From an uncultured Flavobacteriaceae bacterium (GTDB lineage: Bacteria; Bacteroidota; Bacteroidia; Flavobacteriales; Flavobacteriaceae), in NCBI GenBank assembly GCA_947501845.1, contig CANMXP010000006.1, forward strand, positions 172,372 through 236,371: a stretch of 64,000 nucleotides of DNA, in the 5' to 3' direction. Of this stretch, positions 25,362-35,684 are shown piece after piece. How positions within the stretch are numbered: the first letter of the stretch is position 1; each line of letters starts with the position of its first letter. The notes under the pieces were generated by a model. The model had not been told where the DNA came from, searched no databases, and saw nothing but the letters and a program-made list of their open reading frames with translations. Both the position numbers and the translations under genes were made by a program.

Positions 25362-27413
25362 TTAAACTTTAGCCATAGATATTTCGTTTAAATATTCTAT
25401 TACATTTTGGCACACTTTTTCTCCAGTAAAACCAAACTTATCATCTAAAACACCTGCTGGTGCCGAATAACCAAAATGATCAACTCCGAAAACCTTACCC
25501 TTTTCACCTACTAATCCTTCTAAGTTTACTGGTAAACCTGCAGTTAAACCATATAAAGGTTTATTTTTTGGAATAATACTTTCTTGATAATCTTTGGATT
25601 GAAGCCTAAATACACCTTCTGAGATTATTGAAGCAATATTTACTTTAATATTTTCTCTTTCTTCAAGTAGTTTTGCGGCTTCAACCAAGGTAGAAACTTC
25701 AGATCCATTTGCTATTAAAACAGCATCGGGATTCTCAACTTCTTTTACTAGATAACCGCCCTTTTCTGCAGCTAAAGCTTCCTGATATCTCGACTCACCT
25801 TGCGCAGGAATATCTTTAATACCTTGTCTAGACAATATTAAACCTGATGGCGTATTGTTATTTTCTAAAGCCATTTTCCATGCCACTGCTGTTTCTGCAG
25901 AATCCGCAGGGCGTAATGCCAAGAAACTATTTTTACCACTATGATTTTTAAGTTTTTCTAATAATCTTATTTGTGCTTCTTGCTCAATTGGTTGGTGCGT
26001 AGGTCCATCTTCTCCAACGCGGAAAGCATCATGCGTCCAAACATACTTTACACCTAATTCTTGAATACCACTTAAACGAATGGCTGGTTTCATATAATCT
26101 GAAAACACAAAGAATGTAGCTACTACTGGAATAATACCCCCGTGTAACGCAATACCATTTGCAATACAAGCCATGGTTAACTCTGCTACGCCAGCTTGTA
26201 AAAACGATCCACTAAAGTCTCCTTTTTGTAAGGCTTGTGTTTTCTTTAAGAAACCGTCTGTTTTATCACTATTAGATAAATCTGCTGAAGATACGATCAT
26301 GTTCTCAACATGTTCTGCTAAATAAGCAAGCACATTAGAAGATGCTGCTCTTGTCGCTAAGCCTGCTTTATGCTCAATAGATTCAAAATCTAAATCTGGA
26401 AGTTCGCCTGATAAAAAGTGATCTAACTTATCTGAAAGTGCTTTATTGTTTTGTCTCCAAGTTCCAATAATCGCTTTCTTCTCTGCTGCTTTAGCCGTTT
26501 TCTCTTTTAATAATGTTTCGTAGAATGTACTTACGTCATCATACTTATCAAAAGGAGCTTCTGGGTTAGCACCTAAGTTTATTAAAGTTTTTGTGTAATC
26601 TGCTCCGGTATGCCCAATAGGTTGTCCGTGTAATTCACAGTATCCTTCAAACATGCTTCCATCTGCCGCTACACAACCTTTACCCATAATGGTTTTACCA
26701 ATTATTAAGGTTGGTCTTTCTGTTTCATTATTGGCATCTGTTAATGCTTTTCTTATCTCATCATGGTTATGCCCATCGATAGTAACAACTTTCCATCCCC
26801 AAGCTTCATATTTCATAGCCGTATCTTCGGTAGTTACCTCATCTGTTGATGTTGACAACTGAATATCGTTAGAATCGAAGAACATAATGAAATTACTCAA
26901 CCCTAAATGGCCAGCAATTCTACCAGCTCCTTGAGAAATCTCCTCTTGAATACCGCCATCAGAAATAAAACCATAGATTTTATGATTTATCCAATCTCCA
27001 AACCTGGCTTCTAAAAATTTAGCTGCAATAGCAGCTCCCACACCCATGGTATGCCCCTGCCCTAATGGTCCCGACGTGTTTTCTATACCTCTGGTTACAT
27101 CAACTTCTGGGTGACCTGGTGTAATAGAACCCCATTGTCTGAAGTTTTCAACATCTTTTTTCTCGTAATTCCCTAAAAGGTAATACTGCGCATACATTAA
27201 AGTAGATAAATGCCCAGCATCCATAAAAAATCGATCTCTAAAAGGCCATGCCATATCTGATGGATCGTAATTGAAGAACTCAGAATATAAGATATGCATA
27301 AAATCTGCACCTCCCATAGGACCACCTGGGTGTCCTGAATTCGCTTTTTCTACCATAGCTACAGCTAATGCTCTGATATTATCTGCCGCCTGCTGATCAA
27401 TTTTTTTATTCAT
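25362..27413 (-). CDS. tkt: transketolase
   Basis: A full-length single-chain transketolase of 683 residues. The ThDP/substrate motifs are visible: MVEKANSGHPGGPMG, the MDAGHLSTLMYA His, TPGHPEVDVTRGIENTSGPL, the ThDP-binding FISDGGIQEEIS, and the pyrimidine-domain THDAFRVGEDGPTHQPIEQ. It moves two-carbon ketol units in the pentose phosphate pathway using thiamine diphosphate and a divalent metal. It is the upstream gene of a two-gene operon with the transaldolase. There is no signal peptide. Confidence 0.95.
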   Translation of the reverse strand: MNKKIDQQAADNIRALAVAMVEKANSGHPGGPMGGADFMHILYSEFFNYDPSDMAWPFRDRFFMDAGHLSTLMYAQYYLLGNYEKKDVENFRQWGSITPGHPEVDVTRGIENTSGPLGQGHTMGVGAAIAAKFLEARFGDWINHKIYGFISDGGIQEEISQGAGRIAGHLGLSNFIMFFDSNDIQLSTSTDEVTTEDTAMKYEAWGWKVVTIDGHNHDEIRKALTDANNETERPTLIIGKTIMGKGCVAADGSMFEGYCELHGQPIGHTGADYTKTLINLGANPEAPFDKYDDVSTFYETLLKEKTAKAAEKKAIIGTWRQNNKALSDKLDHFLSGELPDLDFESIEHKAGLATRAASSNVLAYLAEHVENMIVSSADLSNSDKTDGFLKKTQALQKGDFSGSFLQAGVAELTMACIANGIALHGGIIPVVATFFVFSDYMKPAIRLSGIQELGVKYVWTHDAFRVGEDGPTHQPIEQEAQIRLLEKLKNHSGKNSFLALRPADSAETAVAWKMALENNNTPSGLILSRQGIKDIPAQGESRYQEALAAEKGGYLVKEVENPDAVLIANGSEVSTLVEAAKLLEERENIKVNIASIISEGVFRLQSKDYQESIIPKNKPLYGLTAGLPVNLEGLVGEKGKVFGVDHFGYSAPAGVLDDKFGFTGEKVCQNVIEYLNEISMAKV

Positions 27414-28048
27414 TTTAAAATTAGGGTTTATGTTTAATACCTCACTATTAATACTACATTTTATTTAATAGATTTTCATCTAAAAAATATTTTTTGCAAA
27501 TATATAACCTTTAACCTGTTAGGTATGATTAAAATTGAATAATTTAATAACAACTGTTAACATATTTGTTAAACGTATGGTTTCTCTTAATTAATAGGCC
27601 AAATACCACCACTATGTATTTTACATTTCTATGGGATTAACAGAGTTACGACTGTTGTAAATAAAAAAACGATTCAAGTTTCCCCCAAACCGTTATTTTA
27701 TTATCTATTATAAAACTATTCTCTTTATTCCAGAAATTTCATCTTTGTAAAAACTGGGTCAAAAGTTCTGACAGTCTTTAATATAAAGTGTTTGACTTCA
27801 TGGGTGTTTTTTCATTGGCAAAAAAGTTTGACTTTATCTTATAAATTTCTCTATCCAACCATAGAATTGATTATGAATAACATATAAGCAAAGCTATTAT
27901 TAAATTTACCTATTGAAAAATCCATTTATCAATTTGTTAACGTATAATATATTCAAAATGTTTGTTGTAAAAAAAACATCACATGTTAAAAATAAACCAT
28001 TTTTAAATACTTTTATTAGTTATCGAAGTATATCCCCAAACTTAACCT
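27414..28048. other. 635-base intergenic region before the beta-helix lipoprotein genes
   Basis: AT-rich DNA with no supported gene; an open frame at 27913-28137 overlaps the start of the lipoprotein gene and has no family features. It contains GGGTCAAAAGTTC near 27757, whose reverse complement recurs near 59594. Promoters of transketolase (minus) and the lipoprotein (plus) should lie here. Confidence 0.4.
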
Positions 28049-29884
28049 ATGAAATATCGTCTAAACTATCCCCAAAAATTATTTATATTTTGTTTTTCAT
28101 TTTTAATACTCTGCAATTGCTCATCAGATTCAGATGATGACTCTTCAACAGTCGTCGAAAATGAAGAACAAGATCCACCAAAACAAATAACCTCATTTTT
28201 AAATATTAGTGACTTTACACTTCCTGAACAGGATGCCAATGGTTTTACTATATTGAAAGCAGAAGGAGATAGTAGAATTATTTATGTTAACAATAGTACA
28301 GGCGACGATAGCACTGGTAAGGTTTACAGCTCTAATGATCCCGATATAGGTGCAAACCCATTTGCTCCAAGCAATGCCATTAAACCGTATGCAACAATTG
28401 CTGCAGCTCAAAAAAATATGAGAAATAATGAAGCAGATGTTTTGTTGCTCGCTGCTGGTGGTGTATGGAACGAATCTTTAAAATTAACTCACGGAAAATC
28501 TATTGAACAAAGGAGTGTTTATGCCTCTTACGGGGAAGGTAACCGTCCAGAATTACGCACTGGCTTCGCTCCTGGTATTTCAAATCTACAGATAACAAAT
28601 GTAATTGTATCTGGAATAAAGTTTTGGGCGCATGTTCGTGACGATGAAGGTCCACATTTCGAGTCATTTGCTTCAGGTAGCCCTGGTTTTAATTTCTACA
28701 ATGGACATGGAAAACCTGTTTTAAATGTACTTATTGAAGATTGTTTTTTTAGGTCTTATAAAGGAAATGTTATTACTGGTATTATTGATGCTGGTAGGGT
28801 ACCTATGGAAAAAATAGTACTTAGGCGTAACATTTTTTCTAGAAACTATAGTAATAGTAGTCATAGTCAAGGACTATTTTATAATGGTTCAGGAGAAACT
28901 AATGGTACAACCGTTTTGTTAGAAGGCAATGTATTTGATCACAATGGTTGGCGTATACAAAGAACTACAGCTGGTATGACGCCAGATGATGGACAAGCTA
29001 CTTTTTTTAATCATAATACTTATTTTGCAAATGCGAAAGGGGTCTTGTTCTATGGAAATATTTTTCTGCGAGGAGCTTCTATTGGTACAAAATGGACGGC
29101 CAATGAAGGTCCAGATTCCTCAAGAGACATAGCTTTAATTGACAATTTATACATTGATGGAGAAATAGGCATCAGTATAGGAGGCAATGCTACTGGTCCA
29201 TTAAGGTTTAAAAATATAATGATTAGCAATAATGTTTTTTCTAATATTGGAAAGAGCAAACCAACAAATAGGACACTATCCTGGGGGGTAGATGTTAAAG
29301 ATTGGGATGGAGGTGAAGTGAAAGAAAATCTTTTCTTGCACCAAAAAGATACGGAAATCACCAATCTTTTTGCTATTCGCTTGAACACAGAATCTGAATC
29401 TCGAAATATAGCTATTACAAATAATAAAGTATTCGGACTTACAGGTAAACCAAAAGCAAAATTAGAATTATTGAAAATTAGTGGAGAAGGTACTGCCAGC
29501 AACATTACCATTTCTAGTAATTATATGTACGATTCTGGTAATACTGCTGTGGTTAGCTATAATGGAGAATCTGGTTATACTTTCTCTAAAAACTATTATA
29601 TGAGCAATAATGCTAATGGTAATTGGTTTTATAGCGATAAAATGAAAACTTCGCTTGATATTGAAGGTTGGCGCTCCAACTTTGAAAACGATGCAGAACT
29701 TTTTGAGCTTTCTTCATGGCCAGAACCCACAAGAGATGTTGATACTTATATAAATATGTTGGGCAAGGGTAACAGCATAGACGATTTTATTATACTGCTC
29801 TATGAGCAGTCTCGCAATAATTGGAATCCGAACTTAACGGCTCCATTTGTTAATAGGTGGATTAGACAGGGGTTTGAAAAATAA
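28049..29884 (+). CDS. right-handed parallel beta-helix lipoprotein
   Basis: A 611-residue lipoprotein: the signal peptide ends in a lipobox (LILCNC) followed by SSDSDDDSS, the acidic export signal for surface lipoproteins. A short linker leads to IIYVNNSTGDD and NAIKPYATIAAAQ, typical starts of beta-helix proteins. Long stretches of N/V/F-rich coils follow (ITNVIVSGIKFW, VLLEGNVFDHNGWRI, ISNNVFSNIG). This is the fold of polysaccharide lyases and related hydrolases, but no catalytic family can be named. The C-terminus (EPTRDVDTYINMLGKG, FVNRWIRQGFEK) matches the middle of the decayed secreted protein at 38106-39632, so the two are relatives. The next gene, 150 bases on, encodes another such lipoprotein. 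Confidence 0.78.
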   Translation: MKYRLNYPQKLFIFCFSFLILCNCSSDSDDDSSTVVENEEQDPPKQITSFLNISDFTLPEQDANGFTILKAEGDSRIIYVNNSTGDDSTGKVYSSNDPDIGANPFAPSNAIKPYATIAAAQKNMRNNEADVLLLAAGGVWNESLKLTHGKSIEQRSVYASYGEGNRPELRTGFAPGISNLQITNVIVSGIKFWAHVRDDEGPHFESFASGSPGFNFYNGHGKPVLNVLIEDCFFRSYKGNVITGIIDAGRVPMEKIVLRRNIFSRNYSNSSHSQGLFYNGSGETNGTTVLLEGNVFDHNGWRIQRTTAGMTPDDGQATFFNHNTYFANAKGVLFYGNIFLRGASIGTKWTANEGPDSSRDIALIDNLYIDGEIGISIGGNATGPLRFKNIMISNNVFSNIGKSKPTNRTLSWGVDVKDWDGGEVKENLFLHQKDTEITNLFAIRLNTESESRNIAITNNKVFGLTGKPKAKLELLKISGEGTASNITISSNYMYDSGNTAVVSYNGESGYTFSKNYYMSNNANGNWFYSDKMKTSLDIEGWRSNFENDAELFELSSWPEPTRDVDTYINMLGKGNSIDDFIILLYEQSRNNWNPNLTAPFVNRWIRQGFEK

Positions 29885-30034
29885 CACCTCGAAACCGTAA
29901 CAACCAAATAATCAAACTAAAACAAAAGTTTTAAACAAACTTTTAGATATGTTAAAATAAAAAATATTACCTTTAAATATGTTTAAACATATTTTGTTTA
30001 AACATTTATTATTAACCCAAATCTTTAAATTAAA

Positions 30035-31501
30035 ATGAAATTAAAAACAATTAAACAATCAGGAATATTTGCTGTATTTCTATTTATTACACTACTTGTA
30101 GGATGTGCCACAGACGATCCTGTAATAGAAAACCCAGGAGATGGCAATGGCCCAGGTAATGAGGAACCTCCTACAGAAACCAATTCTAGTGTTTCAACAA
30201 AATTGAAAGCTAGTAGAATTAGTGGACCAGCACCATTAGCTGTTCAATTTGATGCTATAGAAACCACTCACGATGATAGCGAACTGGATACTTTTAGAGC
30301 ACTTGGCTATCATTTTTATTTCGATGATCCTACTAGTGGAATGTGGAAACACAGCGGTGAATCAAAAAACTCTCAAATTGGAGGTCCAATTGCTGCACAC
30401 GTATTCGAAACGCCTGGAACATATACAGTTCGGGTAAGAGCTCAGGATAGTAAGGGTAATTTTGATGACGAATCTGTTACTATTACCGTCACTGATCCAA
30501 ATACGGTTTACAGTGGTGAGAATACCATTGTAATAAGCAAAACCAGTAATACTAGTGGTGCGCCATCTGGAGCTCAATTATTAACGGACCAAACTAGTTG
30601 GCCACAATGGGAATCTGGAAAACGCTACTTACTAATGGCTGGACAAGATTTTTCTTCATTTGGAGATATTGATATATATCAAAATCAAAATATACAAGTT
30701 GGAAAAATTGGTTCTGGTGCCGATCCCATTGTTAAACAAGTCGACGTTGACCGTGGAAGTGCTCCTTTAAATTGGTCTAAGGGAGTTGTTATATCAGATT
30801 TAAAAACAGGAAGTGTTAGCATTCCTAACTCATCAGAAGATGTTTATGTTATTAGAGGTTCTAATACCAATATTACCATTGGAAGCTCTGTTAAGCATTG
30901 GGTAAGTAAAGGAAAGGAAAGTCTGATATGGCCAGAAAATATCTTTATTTATGAATCCAGAGGTGTCGGAGCATGGGTATTATCCCGAGGAGTTAACATA
31001 ATAGGGGTTGAAATGTCCGACCCTGTAGAACATAATATTAGAACCGCATATTTAGTGAAAGCTTTTATTGCTCATAATTTATTATATAGAGCAGCTCGCA
31101 CTAAACACAATATTAAAATACATGCAGAAGGCATAGCGGAGAATGAAAATGAAAGATTAGTAAAAAACAGTCTATCTAGTGCGACTAGATGGGTTGTGGT
31201 AGCTAATAACACAATGGGTAATGGCGAACCTCAACCTAATGGGTGGGCGATGACTGTTTGTCCCGAAAATGGTAATAAAGTACAAGGTGTACACGACGTT
31301 ATTGTAGAGAATAATAACTTTGCTTCTCAATATAATATTGAAGTTATATTAGGAGGGTCTAGGCTTACAGAAAGAGGTAATACTAGCATTGAAGAGTATA
31401 AGACAAAACTAAGCAATAGTGTTCATCAATTGCCAGCTTCTTGGGATGGGCCTTATTTTGTAGATGCAGATCAAATAATACCTGCTGTCCCTGAATTATA
31501 A
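30035..31501 (+). CDS. PKD-domain beta-helix lipoprotein
   Basis: A 488-residue lipoprotein (signal peptide ending LLVGCATDD). After a Gly/Pro-rich linker (about 25-55), residues of about 57-155 form a PKD-type Ig domain: SGPAPLAVQFDA at the start and HVFETPGTYTVRVRAQDSKG before the final strand. The rest is a right-handed beta-helix-like domain (IGKIGSGADPI, VVVANNTMGNGEPQPNG, VIVENNNFASQYNIEVI). It lies 150 bases after the first beta-helix lipoprotein gene on the same strand and ends before a terminator at 31527. The pair probably acts on the same extracellular glycan; this is inference. Confidence 0.75.
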   Translation: MKLKTIKQSGIFAVFLFITLLVGCATDDPVIENPGDGNGPGNEEPPTETNSSVSTKLKASRISGPAPLAVQFDAIETTHDDSELDTFRALGYHFYFDDPTSGMWKHSGESKNSQIGGPIAAHVFETPGTYTVRVRAQDSKGNFDDESVTITVTDPNTVYSGENTIVISKTSNTSGAPSGAQLLTDQTSWPQWESGKRYLLMAGQDFSSFGDIDIYQNQNIQVGKIGSGADPIVKQVDVDRGSAPLNWSKGVVISDLKTGSVSIPNSSEDVYVIRGSNTNITIGSSVKHWVSKGKESLIWPENIFIYESRGVGAWVLSRGVNIIGVEMSDPVEHNIRTAYLVKAFIAHNLLYRAARTKHNIKIHAEGIAENENERLVKNSLSSATRWVVVANNTMGNGEPQPNGWAMTVCPENGNKVQGVHDVIVENNNFASQYNIEVILGGSRLTERGNTSIEEYKTKLSNSVHQLPASWDGPYFVDADQIIPAVPEL

Positions 31502-31526
31502 TCTATAATTCTATCAACACATGGAT

Positions 31527-31576
31527 AGAGACCAAATTATTTGATTCTCAACTTATAATTCGGTCTCTATTTTTTA
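31527..31576. terminator. bidirectional terminator hairpin
   Basis: AGAGACCAAATTAT (31527-31540) pairs with ATAATTCGGTCTCT (31555-31568) with one mismatch and a 14-base loop, followed by a T-run (31570-31575). It lies between the end of the lipoprotein gene (plus) and the end of the MFS gene (minus). Confidence 0.8.
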
Positions 31577-32818
31577 CTTCAATAATTGAAATTCTTTTGA
31601 CTTTTGGTTCTTAAAAATTATAATATTCAATAAGAGTAAGGCCACTAAACCAGTTGCAAAGAAAGCACCAAATAAAGGAAGTGCGTTAGTCGATACAAAT
31701 TCGCCTGCAAGGTTTGCTATAAGCACTCCTAAAACCATAGAAACAAAGCTAAATATTGCCGCACCAATACCAGCTATATGCCCTATAGGCTGCATAGCCA
31801 GTGCACTCAAATTCCCAAAAATAAACCCTAGAAATAAAAACTGAAAAAAAAGAAAAATCATCAATATGGTAATACTTGGATTTTCTAAATTATAAAATAC
31901 AAGCAAATAGACCAATGCCGTAAAAGAAAACAGGTAAAGAGATATAGTAACCAAATTATGCATTCCGTACTTCATAACCAAACGCCCATTTAGAAACGTG
32001 GAAATTCCATAAACAAAAGACAACGCTGCAAATACGTAAGGGAACTCTTTTATAAGATGGTATTGATCTTGAAAAATTTGTTTGGAAGTGCTCAAATAAA
32101 GAATAAAAGCACCTTCGATAAGACCAGCCATTATGGTGTAAATTAATGTTTGCTTATGTTTCATAAATTCTTCCAACCCATTTATAAATAGCTTCTTTGA
32201 TAGTTTTATGCGTTTCTTTTCTGGCAAGGTTTCTTGCTGTCTATATTTAAACCATAGTATGGTTATTAGCACAAAAAATATCTGAAAATAAAAAATAGTC
32301 TGCCAGTTAAAAACGCTTAAAATTAGTTGACCTATCACGGGTGCAATCATGGGAATTAAAATAAATATAGCTGAAATAAAAGACATTATTCTAGCCATTT
32401 GATCGCCTTGGTAAGAGTCTCTTATTATAGCCATGCTCACTGTTCTTGGAGCCGAAAGTCCAATACCTTGCAAAACCCTTCCAAAAAGCATCACTTCTAT
32501 ACTTGTAGCCCTAGCACAAATGATGCTTGCCAAAATAAATAGCCCCACACCTATATATACTATCGGTTTTCGTCCAAAACTGTCTGAGAGCGTTCCAAAA
32601 ATTAATTCTCCAAGCCCTAAACCTAAAAAAATCATGGTTATAATGAGCTGTAAACCTGAATTTTCTGAGATACTTAACGATTCTCCTATATTTGTAAGCC
32701 CTGGCAAAATAGCATCGATAGATAAAGCCACGTTGGCCATTAAGAAAGCCATTAGAGCAATAAACTCGAATTCAGACACCTTGGTTTTTTTAGTAAGATT
32801 ATGTATTGTTTCCCCCAT
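31574..32818 (-). CDS. MFS transporter, Bcr/CflA-type drug exporter
   Basis: A 414-residue protein with about 12 membrane spans. The loop 2-3 motif GELIFGTLSDSFGRKPIVY is the MFS motif A, and the helix 5 region GIGLSAPRTVSMAIIRDSYQG fits the Bcr/CflA drug:proton antiporter subfamily (DHA1). An early Asp in ALSIDAILPGL is also typical of that group. It is the last gene of a minus-strand set with a MarR regulator and an outer-membrane-type protein (23-base gap), suggesting a regulated export system. The substrate is not readable. Confidence 0.87.
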   Translation of the reverse strand: MGETIHNLTKKTKVSEFEFIALMAFLMANVALSIDAILPGLTNIGESLSISENSGLQLIITMIFLGLGLGELIFGTLSDSFGRKPIVYIGVGLFILASIICARATSIEVMLFGRVLQGIGLSAPRTVSMAIIRDSYQGDQMARIMSFISAIFILIPMIAPVIGQLILSVFNWQTIFYFQIFFVLITILWFKYRQQETLPEKKRIKLSKKLFINGLEEFMKHKQTLIYTIMAGLIEGAFILYLSTSKQIFQDQYHLIKEFPYVFAALSFVYGISTFLNGRLVMKYGMHNLVTISLYLFSFTALVYLLVFYNLENPSITILMIFLFFQFLFLGFIFGNLSALAMQPIGHIAGIGAAIFSFVSMVLGVLIANLAGEFVSTNALPLFGAFFATGLVALLLLNIIIFKNQKSKEFQLLK

Positions 32819-32841
32819 TTTTAATTATTGAAAGCTATTAG

Positions 32842-33474
32842 TTAAAAAAATAATGTTCTTATAAAAACACCGAAATTGTTTGTTGTGATGGCATTGGAAT
32901 TAAACTGGTCAAAATTGGTTGCCAATCCAAACTGGATATTTTCTCTTTGTAATCCCAGTCTAAATTGTTGATACCCTCTATCGTAATTATGAAAATCTGT
33001 AGTTACAAGACATTGCATTTTAAAATACCCTTTGTAGTTTTCATTAATCTTAGGGCGGTATTCCAATAAGGCAAATTGAGAGTATTGCTGATATCCGTTA
33101 AGATTTACAGAGGGAAAGAGAACCAATAACAATTGTTCTGTAGCATGTGAATACTGAGCTCCTACGTACACAAAAGCACCTGGTCTTTGTATTTCTCCTC
33201 CCACGCCCGCAGAAAAGCCTTTACCTATGTTATAAGAAAACATACTAGAAATGAGATATACATTCCTTGGCTCTTCTTTATATTCAGCATCAAAGGATGT
33301 GATATTAAAAAAATTAAATCGATCCTCAAAAATATTTTTGTTTATAACATGTTGGTACGATAGTGCTCTATGTCCTGCAAAAATTTCTACTGGTACTGGA
33401 GCTTGTTGAGCCGTTGTTTTGTTCCAACATAAAAGTGCTATAATTAATATAATATATGTCGTATTTTTTTTCAT
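32842..33474 (-). CDS. exported beta-rich protein, probable outer-membrane barrel
   Basis: A 210-residue protein with a Sec signal peptide (MKKNTTYIILIIALLCWNKTTAQ, cut after AQ). The mature part is built of alternating amphipathic strands (VYLISSMFSYNIGKGFSAGV, YVGAQYSHATEQLLLVLF) and ends in a terminal Phe (FIRTLFF), the usual sign of a BAM-inserted barrel. It lies between the MarR and MFS genes with short gaps, so it may be the outer-membrane part of that module. I do not recognise a named family. Confidence 0.68.
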   Translation of the reverse strand: MKKNTTYIILIIALLCWNKTTAQQAPVPVEIFAGHRALSYQHVINKNIFEDRFNFFNITSFDAEYKEEPRNVYLISSMFSYNIGKGFSAGVGGEIQRPGAFVYVGAQYSHATEQLLLVLFPSVNLNGYQQYSQFALLEYRPKINENYKGYFKMQCLVTTDFHNYDRGYQQFRLGLQRENIQFGLATNFDQFNSNAITTNNFGVFIRTLFF

Positions 33475-33529
33475 ATTTATTTAAGTGTTTAAACAATACT
33501 CGTTAAAACAATTATTTAAGTAAATTTTT

Positions 33530-33985
33530 TTACTCTAGTTTGTCTAATAACTTATTTAAAGTGTCAACTTCTTCATCAGACCAAACATTTGTCGCACTAA
33601 CAATTTCGTTGACCACATTTTTTGTTTCTTCAACTTTTTTCAATCCTTCGTCTGTTAAAGAGATTAGAATCATCCGTCTGTTCTCTTGAGGTACCTCTCT
33701 ATTTACCAAACCTTTTTTTAACATCCTATCTATAATTCTTGTAACATCGGACGCCTGACTTATTAAAAGCTTAGAAATTTCTCCTGCCGATAAAGGTTTA
33801 GGATACTTTGTATTCAACATTTTAAGCACATTAAACTGCACTTCACTAATTCCGTAAGGCTTGAGCTGTTTTGCAAATAATGAAAAAAAGCGGTTGCCTC
33901 TTACCTGAATATTAGCTACAACCTTCTCTCGAGGCGTAATATTTTTTTTTATTTGCTCTATGTCTACAATTTTACCTAGTTCCAT
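33530..33985 (-). CDS. MarR-family transcriptional regulator
   Basis: I choose the ATG at 33985 (MELGKIVDIEQIKKNI); the frame to 34030 adds 15 hydrophobic residues not expected in a regulator. The winged-helix core is clear: SEVQFNVLKMLNTKYP, GEISKLLISQASDVTRIIDR as the recognition part, and the wing LVNREVPQENRRMILISLTDEG. Helices at both ends would form the dimer. It is the first gene of the MarR/outer-membrane protein/MFS set and probably represses it, as typical for MarR-exporter units. The inducer is unknown. Confidence 0.88.
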   Translation of the reverse strand: MELGKIVDIEQIKKNITPREKVVANIQVRGNRFFSLFAKQLKPYGISEVQFNVLKMLNTKYPKPLSAGEISKLLISQASDVTRIIDRMLKKGLVNREVPQENRRMILISLTDEGLKKVEETKNVVNEIVSATNVWSDEEVDTLNKLLDKLE

Positions 33986-34133
33986 ATGTTTACCCAAAAC
34001 AATATTTGTTTTAACAAATATAATTAACAAGCTTTGAATAAAAAAATAAACTTAATGAAAGAATGTATCTCAACTACGTTAATAAATTAAAAGGTTCGTG
34101 ATATTTTTTTAGAAAGAAGTTACATTTAAAACT

Positions 34134-35596
34134 TTATTTTGAGAGCTTGATTAATATACTTTTTAAAATCCCCATATACATATCGATTTCTGAAAAAGTA
34201 AGCGAAGCAAAACCTAAGCGGGTAGCATTGTGAGATGGCCCATAATATGGAACCAAAGATAAATTAAGATTTTTATCTAAAGCTTTTTTATAAACTTCCA
34301 TTAGGTTTATGGATGAATTAAACTTAGTCCAAACAGCTAGGCCTCCTTCTGGTATCTTAAAATCGATAACGTTTGGAAAATGAGAACTCAATGCTTTACA
34401 AAAATAGTCTCTTCTCTGCATATAAATATTCCTTGACCGCCTAAGCATTCTATCAATTTCTCCTTGCTGTAACAATATACCCATAACTCTTTCCATAATT
34501 GGATTTCCCTGAAAATCGATCACTTTCCGTATTTCTACGGCTTTCTCTATTATTTTTTCATTTGCTAATAAATAACCTATTCTTAATCCAGGACCAATGG
34601 TTTTAGAAAAGGAGCCTGTATAAATAGTGCTATTTAAGGCATCCAAACTTGATAGCGGCAACATAGGTGCATTACCATAGTTAAAATCGTAATCGTAGTC
34701 GTCTTCTATAATGGAAAAACCAAAAGTATCGGCCAGTTTTAATAAACCCATTCTTCTGGCAGGACTTAAAGAAACCGTAGTTGGATGATGGTGATGCGGG
34801 GTTACATATACGACCTTGACCTTATTTTTTTTACAATGTTCCTCTATTTCATCCACGACCAACCCCTCTTCATCAACAGAAATAGTAAGAATATTAGCTC
34901 CAATATATTGCAAAATATTTTTGGCTCCAAAATAACTAGGATTGCCAATAATAGCTGTCTCGTTTTTTTTAAGAAGCATTTTCATACTTAAAAATATAGC
35001 CATTTGGCTGCCTCTGGTAATTAATATATTTTCTTCACTACAAGGTATCCCTCTAGTATCATTTAAGTATTTTACCAATTCGTTTCTAAGCATAATATCA
35101 CCATAAGCATTAGTATAGGAAAATAGAGATGAATAAATCCCAGATTGAAATACACTCCTATGTGCTCTTCCTAGGGTCTTATTATCAATGATTCTAGAGT
35201 CGGGTAATCCACCGTCAAGGGTTAATATGTTTTTATTTACTCCATGAGAAAAAGAATGGTTTATGGGGCTTGTTTTGATTTTTTTTTGACTATACTTTTG
35301 GGTTGGCCTTTCCATTTTCTGGGTTGAAAATTTGGTAGTTTTTCAGAAACAAAAGTTCCTTTTCTAGGAATGCTTTTAATCCATTGTTGCAATTCCAACT
35401 CCATATACACTTTTTCAATTGTACTTTTATTGACCTTCATTAATGTAGCTAGCGACTTTATTCCCATCATTTTTGTTGCTGGACGCAACCTACCAGATTG
35501 TATTTCTTTTATTAGGGCATTAGCCACCTGTAAATATACTGGTGTCCCTTTTTCTTTATCAATTTTTATATTACTATACAACGAAATCTGACCCAT
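34134..35596 (-). pseudogene. MocR/PdxR-type regulator (GntR HTH plus aminotransferase domain) split by a frameshift
   Basis: Two overlapping frames make up one gene. The 5' part (from ATG 35596, MGQISLYSNIKIDKEKGTPV) encodes a GntR winged helix with YLQVANALIKEIQSGRL and SLATLMKVNKSTIEKVYMEL, and stops shortly after a lysine-rich linker. The 3' part (from about 35315) encodes the fold-type I aminotransferase domain with the PLP-lysine motif GSFSKTIGPGLRIGY. The frames meet at a run of nine A on the minus strand (35279-35287). One inserted or deleted A restores a regulator of the usual 470-490 residues. Whether this is a true lesion, a phase-variable tract, programmed slippage or a sequencing error cannot be told. 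It is divergent to the TonB-dependent receptor gene. Confidence 0.78.
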
Positions 35597-35684
35597 ATAA
35601 ATTATTAATTCTAACCCATTTAAAGGGGTCAAATATACGTTATTTTCGCCTCACATCAACCATACTATTAAAAATCAACACTTT

